Assembly (NCBI GenBank): GCA_020747015.1
Contig: JAGTJM010000008.1
Span: 434,001-498,000 of the forward strand
Source of the DNA: Pyrenochaeta sp. MPI-SDFR-AT-0127
Lineage: Eukaryota; Ascomycota; Dothideomycetes; Pleosporales; Cucurbitariaceae
Reading direction: 5' to 3'
DNA: 64,000 nucleotides
Shown here in pieces: positions 1-10,586 of this stretch. The position numbers and the translations under genes are program-made. The number at the start of each line of letters is the position of its first letter. Within the stretch, counting starts at the first letter, position 1. A model generated the notes under the pieces. The model ran no database searches and was not told where the DNA came from. It worked only from the letters and a program-made list of their open reading frames with translations.

Positions 1-190
1 GATGTAGCTCAATGTTATCAAACTCGAAACGTCCCTTCTTCACCCTCCAAAGATACCATAAGTCAGTGAATCTTGCTGCAATGGGCCCAGGAATCGATCG
101 CAAGGGTGAAAAGATTCCCTTGAAGAATGGGAGGGTGATCCGTGCTAGAAGTACTATCGCAGCAGCGGCAATGAAAACCGCGAGATGCAT
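1..190 (-). CDS. Cytochrome P450, N-terminal part (cut by left edge)
   Basis: Only the first 63 codons lie in the window. The protein opens with MHLAVFIAAAAIVLLARI, a hydrophobic anchor of about 18 residues. A basic stretch and the proline-rich hinge LRSIPGP follow, then the amphipathic FTDLWYLWRVKKGRFE and an NIELH end. That layout is the microsomal membrane anchor, hinge and helix A of fungal P450 monooxygenases of the pisatin-demethylase-like kind, which hydroxylate small molecules at the ER. The heme-binding cysteine region would lie beyond the edge, so activity and subfamily cannot be judged. The start is the only ATG ahead of the anchor. It lies downstream of the GH5 gene on the same strand, separated by about 320 bp. 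Confidence 0.8.
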   Translation of the reverse strand, partial: MHLAVFIAAAAIVLLARITLPFFKGIFSPLRSIPGPIAARFTDLWYLWRVKKGRFEFDNIELH

Positions 191-511
191 TGTACTCAGT
201 CCAAGTAGTGGAGCACTCTTAGAGTAGACCGGTCTGAACTGTGAGAAGCCTTGTAGATTCGGTCGATGCCGTTGGGTTGGAGAGCACACTTTCCGGCAAC
301 AGCGGATGACACCTGCTTTGGGATAACTACTACATGCTGTGGGTCGTGCGGGGGAACGGAAAATGCTCGGAACAAGCTGAGAGCGGGGGTCGGAAGGTGG
401 AGGAGCAAACGATTTCCACTTCCGGAACTTGACTTTGTAAAACATTAAATGCGTCTATCATTGACGATGTCAAAACTAGAAGCTAGAACAAAGATATCAT
501 TATTTCTACAG
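191..511. other. Intergenic, P450 to GH5
   Basis: This stretch must hold the P450 promoter and the GH5 3' end, because both genes read leftwards. I see no coding potential or strong repeat in it. Confidence 0.5.
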
Positions 512-1699
512 TCAGGTACAGTACTGCTGACCTTGGCTACGATCGACGATGCCCAAATCAATAAAAGCAGAGTAGTTCCAGTAATCAGCCTGTGTTCCTT
601 CTCCCACGACAGAATTGTTACCCAGAAATTTACCATTCCAGTATGAACTTCCGCGCGTGTACTTGTCAAAAGCGTAGAGTCCTGTATTCAGATTCTTGGC
701 ACGATTCGCCAATTTGTTGTTTGCGACCGTTTGAATGGCCCATTCGCCAACGAAAATGGGGAACTTCTTATCGCTGCCGATGGCTTGGGCTTGGGAGCAG
801 ATGTATGAAGTTACATTGTCGGAGTCGGTGGGATACCCTGCGAAGAAGTACTTGTGCACATCCATGACGATATTCGTGCCAGCAGCAAAACGGGGGGACC
901 AGAAAGCTGCGCCTTTGAAACTGCCTTGGAACAGCACTGGGATCTTCGGATTCACAGCCTTCGTCCTTGCGATAACCGCATCGATGTACTTCTGGACCCA
1001 TGCTACACCGTCATCTGAGAGTGCAGCAGGGGTACCGAACACGGAGAAGTCCCGATTGTCGGCTGGCTCGTTGATTGGAGACAGAGTATATGACTGTGGG
1101 CTTCCCGAGTTCTGAATATATTTCAGAGCGGCGTCAATAGCCTTGAGGGAATAGTCCAGGTTGGTCTGGTTATTGAACCAGTCGTAGTGACCTACTGCTT
1201 CGCCGATGTCCAATCCGTTGATCCCACCGGGGAGGGAGTGGATATCGAGAACAATGTGCATGCGGTGCTTGGTGATTGCGTACGAAGCAATTTTTCGAAA
1301 GATCGAAACTTGGTTACCCGAGTAGAGCGAACTTCCAGGAACCTTGACCCAAGCTGCGTACGAAGTCGGAATGCGAAGAACATTTACACCAACTGAAGCC
1401 AGCTTGTCGATATCGGCTTTGGTGAAAAATGTGTTCCACCTCTTCTCGTGAACAGGTCCGCACTGCGCACCTAGGTTGGCACAGCACGTCCATTCGTCGC
1501 GTGCATCGCCGCAGTTTTGACTCCACCACGTTGTGTCGATGAAGGCTTCTTGTGCAAACCAGCCACCGAGGTTCACGCCATTACCTTTGAAGGTCCTCCA
1601 GTCAACATAGCTATCCGGGTGGTGGCGCGCTGGGCCTGCTAAGCCGGTAGAGACGAGGCCAAGAAGAAAAGAGGCGCCGAGAAGTCGCATTGAGAGCAT
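512..1699 (-). CDS. Secreted GH5 glucan exo-1,3-beta-glucosidase
   Basis: Intronless, 395 aa, full length for the family. A signal peptide (MLSMRLLGASFLLGLVSTGLA) is followed by the GH5 subfamily 9 opening GVNLGGWFAQEAF, DIHSLPGGINGLD, the acid/base glutamate in SPINEPADN, the VMDVHKYF histidine and the nucleophile glutamate in FVGEWA. Several Asn-X-Ser/Thr sites fit secretion. The family removes glucose from the non-reducing ends of 1,3-beta-glucans, acting in the wall or outside the cell in wall remodelling or glucan breakdown. The start at 1699 gives the longest signal peptide; a second ATG three codons later would also serve. A TATA box lies about 60 bp upstream. Catalytic motifs are intact. 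The choice between exo-glucanase and another GH5_9 activity rests on family likeness only. Confidence 0.93.
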   Translation of the reverse strand: MLSMRLLGASFLLGLVSTGLAGPARHHPDSYVDWRTFKGNGVNLGGWFAQEAFIDTTWWSQNCGDARDEWTCCANLGAQCGPVHEKRWNTFFTKADIDKLASVGVNVLRIPTSYAAWVKVPGSSLYSGNQVSIFRKIASYAITKHRMHIVLDIHSLPGGINGLDIGEAVGHYDWFNNQTNLDYSLKAIDAALKYIQNSGSPQSYTLSPINEPADNRDFSVFGTPAALSDDGVAWVQKYIDAVIARTKAVNPKIPVLFQGSFKGAAFWSPRFAAGTNIVMDVHKYFFAGYPTDSDNVTSYICSQAQAIGSDKKFPIFVGEWAIQTVANNKLANRAKNLNTGLYAFDKYTRGSSYWNGKFLGNNSVVGEGTQADYWNYSAFIDLGIVDRSQGQQYCT

Positions 1700-1757
1700 A
1701 GTCGATGGCTAGCGGTTTCCGTGTCCGTACCAAGCCTCAGGTGTATCAAGCCTCAGT

Positions 1758-1765
1758 CTTATATA
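1758..1765 (-). promoter_or_regulatory. TATA box of the GH5 gene
   Basis: Read on the minus strand this is TATATAAG, about 60 bp before the GH5 start codon, a normal spacing. Two copies of AAGCCTCAG flank the interval between box and start (near 1733 and 1748). Confidence 0.55.
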
Positions 1766-3598
1766 CCTGAGAGGGGAGGCAGGGTTCAACATGATCATCT
1801 TCGGGAATTGGAGTGGCAAGGTACACCTCCTTCCATGTATTGCGGACAAAGTATGGGTAAAGAAGTAGACCCGATGTGCAAGTCGCCTCGGTTGCGCTCA
1901 GCAAACACGATTTAAAAGAGTGCAAAGAGCCGAATCCACCTCCGTTCCAACTCCAAGCACTAATTATTCCCCCCATGGCACGCGGAGAAGCAGCCACCAG
2001 GTGGGTCTACTTACGACTCAAGTGCCATTACTCTGAGTGCCACCCAGAGGCTAGAGGCAATATGTAATAAGGTCGGAGGTAAACTTTCGGAAAGTGCTAC
2101 CCCGAGCCTCCATGTGTGCTTCTGCGGAGTTGCCTCCAGGCAGTTTGATGTTGCATATGGACCGGGATGTGGAGAAACCTCGGAACAGGTTGCTGATGTA
2201 CCCCTCAACAAAAAGGTTGGCCACATTGAGCCTCATTGTTCAAGTCCAATAGCGAAGCTTCATCCGCAAGGGCGGCACGGATACTAATGCCACGGAATCT
2301 GGGGTCAGGGTCTGGGGTAACTTCTCGGCGTAAAAAATGACGCCGCCAGGCGAGTACACAAGGTTATGACTGGGGCGGACTTTTAGATCAATTTCTCGGC
2401 AATCTCGTACATCACTGGACTCCTGATAAGCTTAATATTCAGATGGGAATCAGGTTATTCGACCGCTTCGGGTTACGTATAGCGGACTACGCACATATTA
2501 TTCATAATTTCATTCCTTGAACATGGAAACAGTTTGCAAGAAGGTTGTTACTCTACCATCGGTGAGTATGTTGATGTATACTTTCTTGGCTCAAAGCACA
2601 TTGCTGTTCAATTTTTGGTGCTACAATTGATCGTTCCTGATGTTTTGCTTTGTAAAGTGCAGTGCAGCGGGCGCCCGATCCAACAACGCGCACGGGTCAG
2701 CGGCTTGCCACGTAAGCCGTTGAAGACATTACGTAGTTGTCAGGGATGGACACTGCAAGGAAATCAGGGGAAAGCCATAATGGCTTCGGTATATCCTTTC
2801 TGCGGGAGCTCTCTCGGCAATCTATATATTCGTTTTCTGAGCTTATTGCTCTCGAATAAGTGGGTTAATTTCCGCTTTGACAACCCACTGGTCAGAATTC
2901 TTCTTATACCGCTGCGCTCACAATAAGGGGTATTCTCAAATGAATTTGTGTAACGTGATGAACCGGCAGTAGCAGCATGGTATTCTAGAAGAAATGCGAG
3001 TGTGCCTAAGGCAATCAGCTTAAGTTTCAAAAGAAGACTTTCGATATGCAAATGACTGGTATATTCTCATGGAACGTTAGTAGCAATCATGTAGGCTTTC
3101 GGACTACAAAAATGCTTGAACTCGCTCTCTGAAGATTAACCATAGTATGCCGAGGAACATGGTTTTGAGAAATGTAGTAAAATAAACTCAACACTTGCTT
3201 GTGCAGCAGCTGAGCTCGATATTCATATATTATCCGCCTGTAGCTCTTGAGATAGCTATGTTACTCTAAAAATAAAGTTTGTAGTGTGATTATAACGATC
3301 ACTGAATCATTCCAACGTACTCGATCAGATTCTGACGTTGATCTATACTTCCTAGCGAATAAGAGCAGGATTAATAGATTAAGGAATACGCACAATAGGT
3401 AACACCATTTCATGTCTTTACTATTACCTAGTCATAGCACTTGTGGTACCAATTTTACCTTGGTGATTTATTCCACAAAGACATGCGAAGGCAGTCGCAA
3501 TCGGGAGACACCTTAGAATTATATGTAGCCGAAAGCCCACATCCACTGCAATTGAAACCTGAGCGGGAATATTGATGGAAATATAACGTGAATTGCAT
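1766..3598. other. AT-rich intergenic stretch, no gene seen
   Basis: About 1.8 kb with only short broken frames on both strands. I found no splice model, tRNA or transposon ORF. The base composition becomes clearly AT-richer after about 2500. Confidence 0.4.
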
Positions 3599-3960
3599 CT
3601 ATATTGATTTGTAGCGGTACAGCGGCAAAGGGCTGGTTGGTCCGCTGCCCATAATTATGAAGGCCTTTTCGATACCAATGATGGCGCAGAAATACATGAC
3701 CATAACACCTTCATCCATTCCAAAATCGCCTCCTGGAGCATTCCACAATTCTTGCCTCTCTTCATGTGTAGCAAATATCCGATGACGCTTCTCTACAGCT
3801 TCGAGTCTGCCTTCTGCCTTATGATATCGCAAGTTAGACTCGACACGCGTAAAAGCCACACTCAATATGGTGACTATACTCCGTACATTCAGTAAGGTGT
3901 CGCGAAGTGCTTCATTCAAAGGAGGAGGGCGGTCAATATGGTCATCAGTCAGTAAGTCGT
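3599..3960 (-). pseudogene. Hypothetical protein, probably 5'-damaged
   Basis: The frame encodes about 120 residues of normal-looking protein (DLLTDDHIDRPPPLNEALRD, later RLEAVEKRHRIFATHEER and ELWNAPGG) with a hydrophobic patch near the end. I do not recognise the family. The frame is open back to about 3960, where a TGA stops it, and no ATG lies between that stop and the conserved-looking part. An ATG in another frame just upstream (ATGTCTGAAACG) would join it if one base were missing, so a frameshift near the start is likely. The alternatives are an unseen upstream exon or an opening created by chance. Confidence 0.35.
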
Positions 3961-4326
3961 TTCAGACATGACCTGGAATTCGAAAAACAGCTAATATCTA
4001 AGTACATAGATGGCATGAATTATCAAGCCGAATGGTCTTCACTTTGTATTACCTCATATGTCTGGCATCACCAATACAAAGACGTAAACGCGGTTTACTC
4101 ACGTAGATCGCATTGGTGATGTTTATGCACATGATTCAGAATCCATTAAGATCTCGGCATGGATCGAAACCTATCATAGAGGCGCTCGCCTAGGAGGAAT
4201 AGGGGAGGCTCATGAGTCACGTAGAGACAAATATTGATATATGCTCTGAGGTTCAATACAAAAGTGTTGATATTCGCCAATGGCATAATCGATTGCAAGC
4301 TACGTTGTGATCGTCTACTCTGCTAC
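3961..4326. other. Intergenic
   Basis: Short AT-rich gap with no recognisable feature. It may include a last exon of the alpha/beta hydrolase, because a GGTAAGT donor-like sequence overlaps that gene's apparent stop codon. Confidence 0.3.
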
Positions 4327-5184
4327 TTACCCGTGAGCACTCAGGACAGCCTCTTTTACATCATCCTTGCGCGCTCCATCTTCATATGCTTTAAGCACCC
4401 CCTTGAGGTTGACTACATCTTCGACAATTTTAGTGACTTCATCGGCCGCAGTCAAATTTGGGCAGTGTCCCACCTCCAAGGTTGCCGTTTGCACCCCTAC
4501 GCCTTCCTTTCTCATCTCCTCGACGAACCACTTCTGATAATTTAGGGGAACCGTCAAATCTTTAGTCGTGTATATATACGTAACAGGAATATCGCGCCAT
4601 GCAGCACGCTCCGTGGTAAGAGGCTGATAGATGCACTGTCCATTCCAACGCACAAGAGTGGAGAGGTACTCTTCGCATTCAATGTCCGAAATGTTGGATT
4701 CGGCACCAATGAGGAGCACTTTTGGATTTCGGATTACGCAGGTCATGTCTTAGGCAAAATCAAAAGCTAGGGGCATGAGATCTTCGTGGCCATGGTGCTT
4801 GACTCCATCGATCATTGCTTTCCCTTCTGGAATGGCGTAGGCTGTCATGTATATCAAATTCGAGGTTCCGCCAGGAAGCCCAGCCTGGGTACGATCTTTG
4901 ACTCCAAGGCCATCAAGGGCATTAGTGCCAACTTGTCCCCCATAAGAGTGCATGAGTACCATGATCTCGTGTCCTGTCTTGATGAGGTTCTCGGTGTAAG
5001 CCCGGATGTGAGCAGTATCAGTGCTAAGGTCGGCATTCGGTGGGCGGGACCCATTCATAGAAGTGTATAAAGGTACGTGGACTTCAAACCCAGCACCCTC
5101 AAGTGCAGTGCTGAGCCTAAAATAGCTTTGTGGAGTGTGCCATCCGCCGCCTATAATCAGAACAACATGTTTTGGAGCAGCCAT
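4327..5184 (-). pseudogene. Alpha/beta hydrolase with an in-frame stop
   Basis: One frame encodes an esterase-like alpha/beta hydrolase of about 285 residues. Visible are the first strand and oxyanion region (HVVLIIGGGWHTPQSY), the nucleophile elbow HSYGG, a probable acid in YTTKDLTVP, and the histidine in VGHCPNL. A TAA at 4747-4749 cuts the frame after LAFDF-A and the same frame resumes at once with DMTCVIRNPK. I could not find a GT-AG intron that removes the stop and keeps the frame. A CAA to TAA change, the type made by RIP (repeat-induced point mutation), would explain it, as would a sequencing error. The start is placed at MAAPKHVV because that begins the fold; the frame continues upstream to another ATG at 5307. 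The substrate is unknown. Confidence 0.65.
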
Positions 5185-7786
5185 TGCAGGATTGTTTCGA
5201 AAGAAGTGGCGGATGCTGATGTTCTCATGAAGATGATCTTCAACTAAAACGAGCGTATTGAATCCATCAAAGAGATCGATCCTGCTTAAAAGTTGTTGTC
5301 TCATCAAATGGCACGAAATAGGCTAAGAAGGTCCAGCTGAGCCACTTCAAAGATGAGGAAGATCTAGTGTGCCTTAAGCCACGCTCAGTCTAGCCCACTA
5401 GCTTCTAAGACTTCCCAGAAGTTGGGATCAGCAGAAAAACAGGTAAGATCACTCCGATAAGATTGGAATATAAGGAGACGTTGGGCTTTACTCATTCGCG
5501 AGTGTTGAGCGGAGAGCTTCTTCAGGAACACTGACAGCGAAGATTGGCGCAAGCTTCCCATTTCTTCGGACATGTTGATATGAATTGAAAAATCATGATT
5601 CTGACAGGGACTGAATAACGACAATCGCCAAACGGTAGACGTTAGAAGTCTCACGTCACTTTCACCTATTCTCATCTTGCCAAGTCATCGACATAGAGCA
5701 TGTAGTAATCTAAGATCTTGTTCCTTGCAGCATCAATTGGCCTTAGAACATATATACGAGTAGTCTAGATAAGGTCCAATCAGAATTAAGATTCGTATAT
5801 TCCGGCTTTACATGGGTTCCCTCGCTTGTGTATATTTAGACCGCGGTCAGCTGTACACCTAATGGAACTTTTGTCACTATTACTAAAGGTTGCAGTTGAT
5901 TTGCTGCGTGTTGATGATCATTCTTGCCTGGGTCTTCCTCCAGGCACCTTACTCATGTATTCGAGCAACATGAGAGATCAGAATATTCAGCCTTCGGTTC
6001 TTAGATCTCAAAATTCTTTGCAAGGTAACTAATCATCATATGTCAAGCTTTATTACAATTATCAAAAGGGAGTAAACGTCACTTGACTTAATATTGTTGA
6101 CCCCCATGTACTGATGGCAAATAAAGAAAATGCAATCGCTGATAGCGAAGCATTCAAACGAACTCATTGTAATTCTTCAAATCCTAATCAAGCTATTCGT
6201 TACACATTACATCTTATGGTATTATTTTGGTCTCCAGGTACCTGATTATCTGGTGCGGGAGATTAGGGGCTTCAATCCAGTAGTACTGGCTGATCTCGCA
6301 GATAGGGGAGTCTACCGCGACCTTCAATAGTATGATTCATGAAAATTATGCAGTGGCGACACTGACGTATTCAGATGTATCGCGTTCAAGAATTCGTTTG
6401 ATGTTGCTCGAAATATAGAAAGAACCGGATGGCCCGCGACATGGAGTAGTGCATGCAATCAATACCACGGAACGGAATCTTCCTAGATAGTGTACCGACT
6501 TGGTTTATGTTTAGTGTGAATCTGCAACTTGCAACCAGGTATCGGATTAGGAGCCATCAAAACTTTTAATCTGAGCTACCCCGATGGCGCAACAAGGTCA
6601 TATTCAAAGGTTCTTTTGGAGAATGCGTCTGAAACAGAAGAGAGCAAGCAAATAGTATAGAACAGCTTGACAGAAAAGCAAGCCTACGATATTATCATGG
6701 CCGCTGCCTTTATAATAGCGTTTATGCTCACTTATCTGATTCACACTGCGTTGTAGCAAGAAGGCGGAGTATCTTGGATCAAGTCATCATGGACATTCGT
6801 GCCACGAGTTGGAATCTAGACTGTCCAGTTACTGCCAGGTGCTCACAAGTTGGACATAGATTCATGGCTAAATGTATCATGCGAGATGAAGAAACAAACG
6901 AGGATGCTTATCAGCCCATCAGAATGTGGTTCGAGTAGGAATTCACGCGATTTGAGCTTCGTCAGGTCCATCTGAAGCTGTTTTGTCATTGCCTTCAATT
7001 CATCAATCGTATCGGCTCGTGTCGCGTATCTTCCTCTCCTTTCAAATTTTCTGTGCACATACCGATATGCTTTCAGATTTTTCTGTTGCTATTGCGCTCC
7101 GGTTTTCCCACAACATTGATGATAAACACGATGACAGAAGGCAATCGACAGTATACGCGTACAGCCATGCTGAAATTACTCCATCATGTGCAATTCTAAA
7201 TAAAGGAGCTAGGTGGAGCCATGATGATCACTTCTAACCATGGCGCGCAGAGACATCTTGTGTGTTTTGGTATTGTTTGGGGTACCGGGGAGTTGTATGA
7301 GACGAGACTGGAGCGAACAAGGCAAAAAGATGGCCTCATGAGCCAGGGGAAGCAGGTTTTTCAGGAGAACGCAGACAATAATTCCGGCCTCTCCTTGCTA
7401 AGTATATTAACCCCACTACATGTGTTTAAACAGCACTCCAGCCTTCTGATCTGCATGAGTGCCATTCACATGGTACTCTGTGCGAATGATTGACCTATCC
7501 TCACTAAAGCGTTTTCAACTGAACTCGTTGCAACCATACTTTCATTTGCACGAAATTTGATTTGACATTTGCTTTGAAAGTCTCTCGAATTCATTATCGC
7601 TACCGAACAAATAAGTCGCTAGCCCCGCACTAGGATACAAATCCTTCTACTGCTCCACAATTGTACAGATCACCTTTTAACCCCTTGAGCCACTCTCGAA
7701 CCCCAATACAGATGTCATAATATATATATAGGCCGATCCAAGAATTGCTTATCTAATCATCCAAGCGCAACACACCAGTTGCAAGG
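5185..7786. other. AT-rich gene-poor stretch with coding-like scraps
   Basis: 2.6 kb with no complete gene. Two minus-strand scraps read like protein but fit no full model: 5385-5675 (MSEEMGSLRQSSLSVFLKK...) and 6843 to about 7100 (...KFERRGRYATRADTIDELK..., coil-like, ended upstream by a stop). They may be relics. A TATATATATA run lies near 7722. Confidence 0.35.
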
Positions 7787-7874
7787 CTCCGCTTGGTGTA
7801 GTTGGTTCATCACGTTCGACTGTAATAGCAACATTGTTATCGAAAGGTCCCTAGTTCGATTCTGGGAGCGGAGA
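7787..7874 (+). tRNA. tRNA-Tyr (GUA) with a 13-nt intron
   Basis: The cloverleaf folds fully. The acceptor CTCCGCT (7787-7793) pairs perfectly with AGCGGAG (7867-7873), followed by discriminator A. The anticodon stem is TTCGA/TCGAA (7815-7819, 7840-7844). The T arm is CCTAG/CTGGG around TTCGATT. The anticodon GTA is at 7822-7824, A37 at 7825, and the intron TAGCAACATTGTT occupies 7826-7838, the canonical 37/38 position. The C1:G72 pair is the eukaryotic tyrosine identity element. The internal promoters match consensus: A box TGGTGTAGTTGG and B box GTTCGATTC. A T5 run for Pol III termination starts near 7888. The D stem is short (GTG/CAC). Confidence 0.95.
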
Positions 7875-7885
7875 CACCAACATGG

Positions 7886-7894
7886 TTGATTTTT
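7886..7894 (+). terminator. Pol III terminator of tRNA-Tyr
   Basis: A run of five T residues about 14 bp after the mature 3' end of the tRNA, the usual Pol III stop signal. Confidence 0.7.
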
Positions 7895-8555
7895 GCTTTT
7901 GCTGTCGCTCTGCTTAGTTGAGCGTTGGGCGGGAGGCAGTGTCACAGCCGGTGCCGTTGGGATAACGGGGCCACCAGTTGGATGTGGGCCCGCGGAGGCA
8001 GGAAGGATGCCGTAGCCGCAGAAATTGATGTAGGACACCATGCCGGGGTATCATAGCGTCTGCGTGTCGACCCACCTCAATTTCCTGCCCGGATAGCGGC
8101 ATCAGCTTCTAGCTAAAATAGCTTCAAAGAGTTGTTACATGCTTGACCTCCTTTCAAACGTAGGCTGATTTCTTCCTTCTATCGACCACACCTTCTCCTG
8201 ATGTACAGGGTCGCTCATAATGCTCATAGGTTTAGTGGTTACCGGGCGTAATCTTCTTTCTCCATTATTCATGGCTTGTGGATTCAGTTGCGGTGTGGGG
8301 GTGAATGCGCTTGTATTCATCAGGCCTTCAGAGTGGGGGGACGGGGGACGATTGGCACATTGAGAAGTGAAAAACAGAGGGAATAACGTAGAATCGGACC
8401 AACCATGTAGCAGCAGGCTGATAGGGGCTCTTGATCTGCAATGATGATGAAATTAGCCTATATAAGCATGCCTAATACAGTCGTTTGCATTGATCTTTGA
8501 TGCATGCTGCATCGCGCACTGCATTGAAAATTCGCGTGCCACCTGAGTCGAGTAG
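7895..8555. other. Intergenic, one coding-like scrap
   Basis: A GC-richer island at about 7920-8040 reads on the minus strand as MVSYINFCGYGILPASAG followed by a Pro/Thr-rich stretch. This looks like the tail of a secreted protein but has no full gene around it. Nothing else is visible. Confidence 0.3.
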
Positions 8556-10586
8556 CTAGGCCCAGAAGCCCATCCGCTTTAGCCCCTCGATTGTTCCTCT
8601 GAATCCGATAACCTCATTCTCATCAATGCCCAGCTCCTCGGGACTGATGTGGTCTGTAGTAACCTCCCATGGGTCACACACTTCACCGTACTTGAATTGC
8701 AGGGCTAGCTCGGCACCCATGAGTCCATAAAGCTTCGTTGCGGCTTCCTTTGTAATCTCTGTGAACACACAATTCTTGCCAGTAATCTGGGACCAAACAT
8801 CGATCATCTCTTCAAACGTCCATTTCTCCAGCGCCACGTTGGCGTACTTCCCGTAGGCCTTATCGCCTGTCGCAAGGACTTGACGCACCCAGATTCCAGG
8901 ATTAACGGACATGTCGCCCGATAAAAGGATGCTGGCGTTAGCCTTAGTGGGCAATGTTTGGATGTATTGACCAGTCCCAGGCTTGAGATCTGTTAGCAGG
9001 CTACATTGTTGTACAATCATGAAGGTTCACCTACCAATTCGACGGGTTTGCAGATCGGAATGAATGCCAAATTCTGTGGATAATAGCCAAAGTAAAGATA
9101 CGTGGTAATGGCTGCCAGCTCAGGTAATTCTGACTTTATCCGGGCATCAACTCTTGCCTTGTAATCCATATGTGGCGCCAAATGTTTGCCCAAAGTCATG
9201 AGTTTAGCACTCGGCGTTGTCGACCAGATGTAGTGTTCTAATGTGCGCGTGGCAGCAGCAGCTCGAGCAATGTTCATACCTTGTTGTTCTTCGATCTTGC
9301 CGGACTCGTCTTGACTCTTGCCCTGGAAGAGGTGTTCCCACCATTGAGTGACCGCAAAGACAGCGTGAACGCCCTGGAAGTAGTTATAGAAATGACTACC
9401 GCCATCTGAGAGATATTTCAGACTTACCTCAAAAGCTTTGGATAGCGATGCTTCATCATCGAAGCTGGCTTGAACCACCTCGATTCCCTCCGCAGCAAGC
9501 TTTTGCGCTGTATCGCTTTGAGGACTTCTCGTAATCGCCCTCACCTTCCATCCGGGCGTTTTTTTCATGATATTCACCACGCCACCGCCCTGGCTTCCTG
9601 TTGCACCAGCCACTGCTATGATTTTTTTGCCTTTGTCTGGCCAATCCTGCAAAGTGCCTGGCAATTCACTCCTTTCGCCATGCATTAGCTCAAACCATGG
9701 CTCAAACACTGCCTCAGTTCGCTTTGCGAAAGCTCCACTCTTGTAGCCTGGGTGGCCCCAATTGATGAGCTTATCGTGCGCAGCTTCAATAGTCTGGCCA
9801 GTCTTAACATTGTTATAGTCTTCGAGGAAGACATCATAGCCGGAGAATAACGTCGACCTCAATGTCATCTGTTCGGGCAGAAAGGCTTCGCTGAAGCCGG
9901 GCATAGCAGGCGTCTCGATACCACCTGGCATAACACAATTGATAGTAATGTTCTCCTTTTTCTGGAGTATAGGCCCGGTCGTCTTGACCCATTGGTGCGT
10001 CGCAGCCTTTGCGGCACAGTACTCAGGAAATGTTTGACACGGATATATCCCAATCATGCTGCCGGTAACAATGATTTTACCTCCCTTTCCACCCGGGTTG
10101 TGACGCATATAGTGCGTTGCCAGTGTTGTGCCATAAATCGTACCTTTGAAGTCAATATCAGTACAGCTGGTGTCAGGCTCAGAAGGCAGGTCGTCAACGG
10201 GTGCATGGCGACGTCCGAAATTATACACAGAACCTCGATCTACGCAACCGGCATTGGCAATCAAAACATCGAGCCGACCCCATTTGCTCCAAACACTTTG
10301 GAAGAGCTTGATCTGCGATGAGTAGGACTTCACGTCACATTGGACAAAGATGGCCGAAGTTCCGGACGCGTCAAGGGAACTGGCGACTGCCTGTCCTTCC
10401 TTCTCGCGTCGACCACAGATTGCAACAAGGTAGCCACGTGCGTGGAGGTGCGCTGCAAGCCAGGATCCAATACCGCTCTATTGGTCTCTGTCAACACTAG
10501 AACAGTGACTGCATCATGGAGGAGTGACAAACCGTAGCACCGGTAACAATCGCGACTTGCTGCTCACGCTGCGAGATGGAACCCAT
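8556..10586 (-). CDS. Fused short-chain dehydrogenase / NmrA-like oxidoreductase
   Basis: Four exons (10586-10533, 10477-9428, 9373-9031, 8989-8556) give 626 aa. Residues 1 to about 285 form a classical SDR: TGATSGIG cofactor loop (made by joining exons 1 and 2), NAG, the serine in VTGSMIG, and YCAAK as the YxxxK pair. It resembles 15-hydroxyprostaglandin dehydrogenase or hydroxyaverantin dehydrogenase types. From about residue 300 a second Rossmann domain starts (IIAVAGATGSQGG) and runs as a full NmrA-like protein to MGFWA at the C-terminus. No stop or intron separates the two halves. The second intron is 54 nt with no stop, so its removal rests on the GTAAGT and TTCCAG sites and on the NmrA sequence (KAFEGVHAVFAVT). 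The third intron is only 41 nt. Substrate is unknown; both domains should bind NAD(P). Confidence 0.85.

Noticed and set aside
2220..2260. Second tRNA-like B box (GTTCAAGTC)
   Set aside because: The T stem fails at the second pair and no cloverleaf can be drawn.
5385..5675. 97-codon minus-strand frame (MRIGESDVRLL...)
   Set aside because: Partly protein-like, but no domain, no homolog I recognise and no splice partner. Not enough to call a gene.
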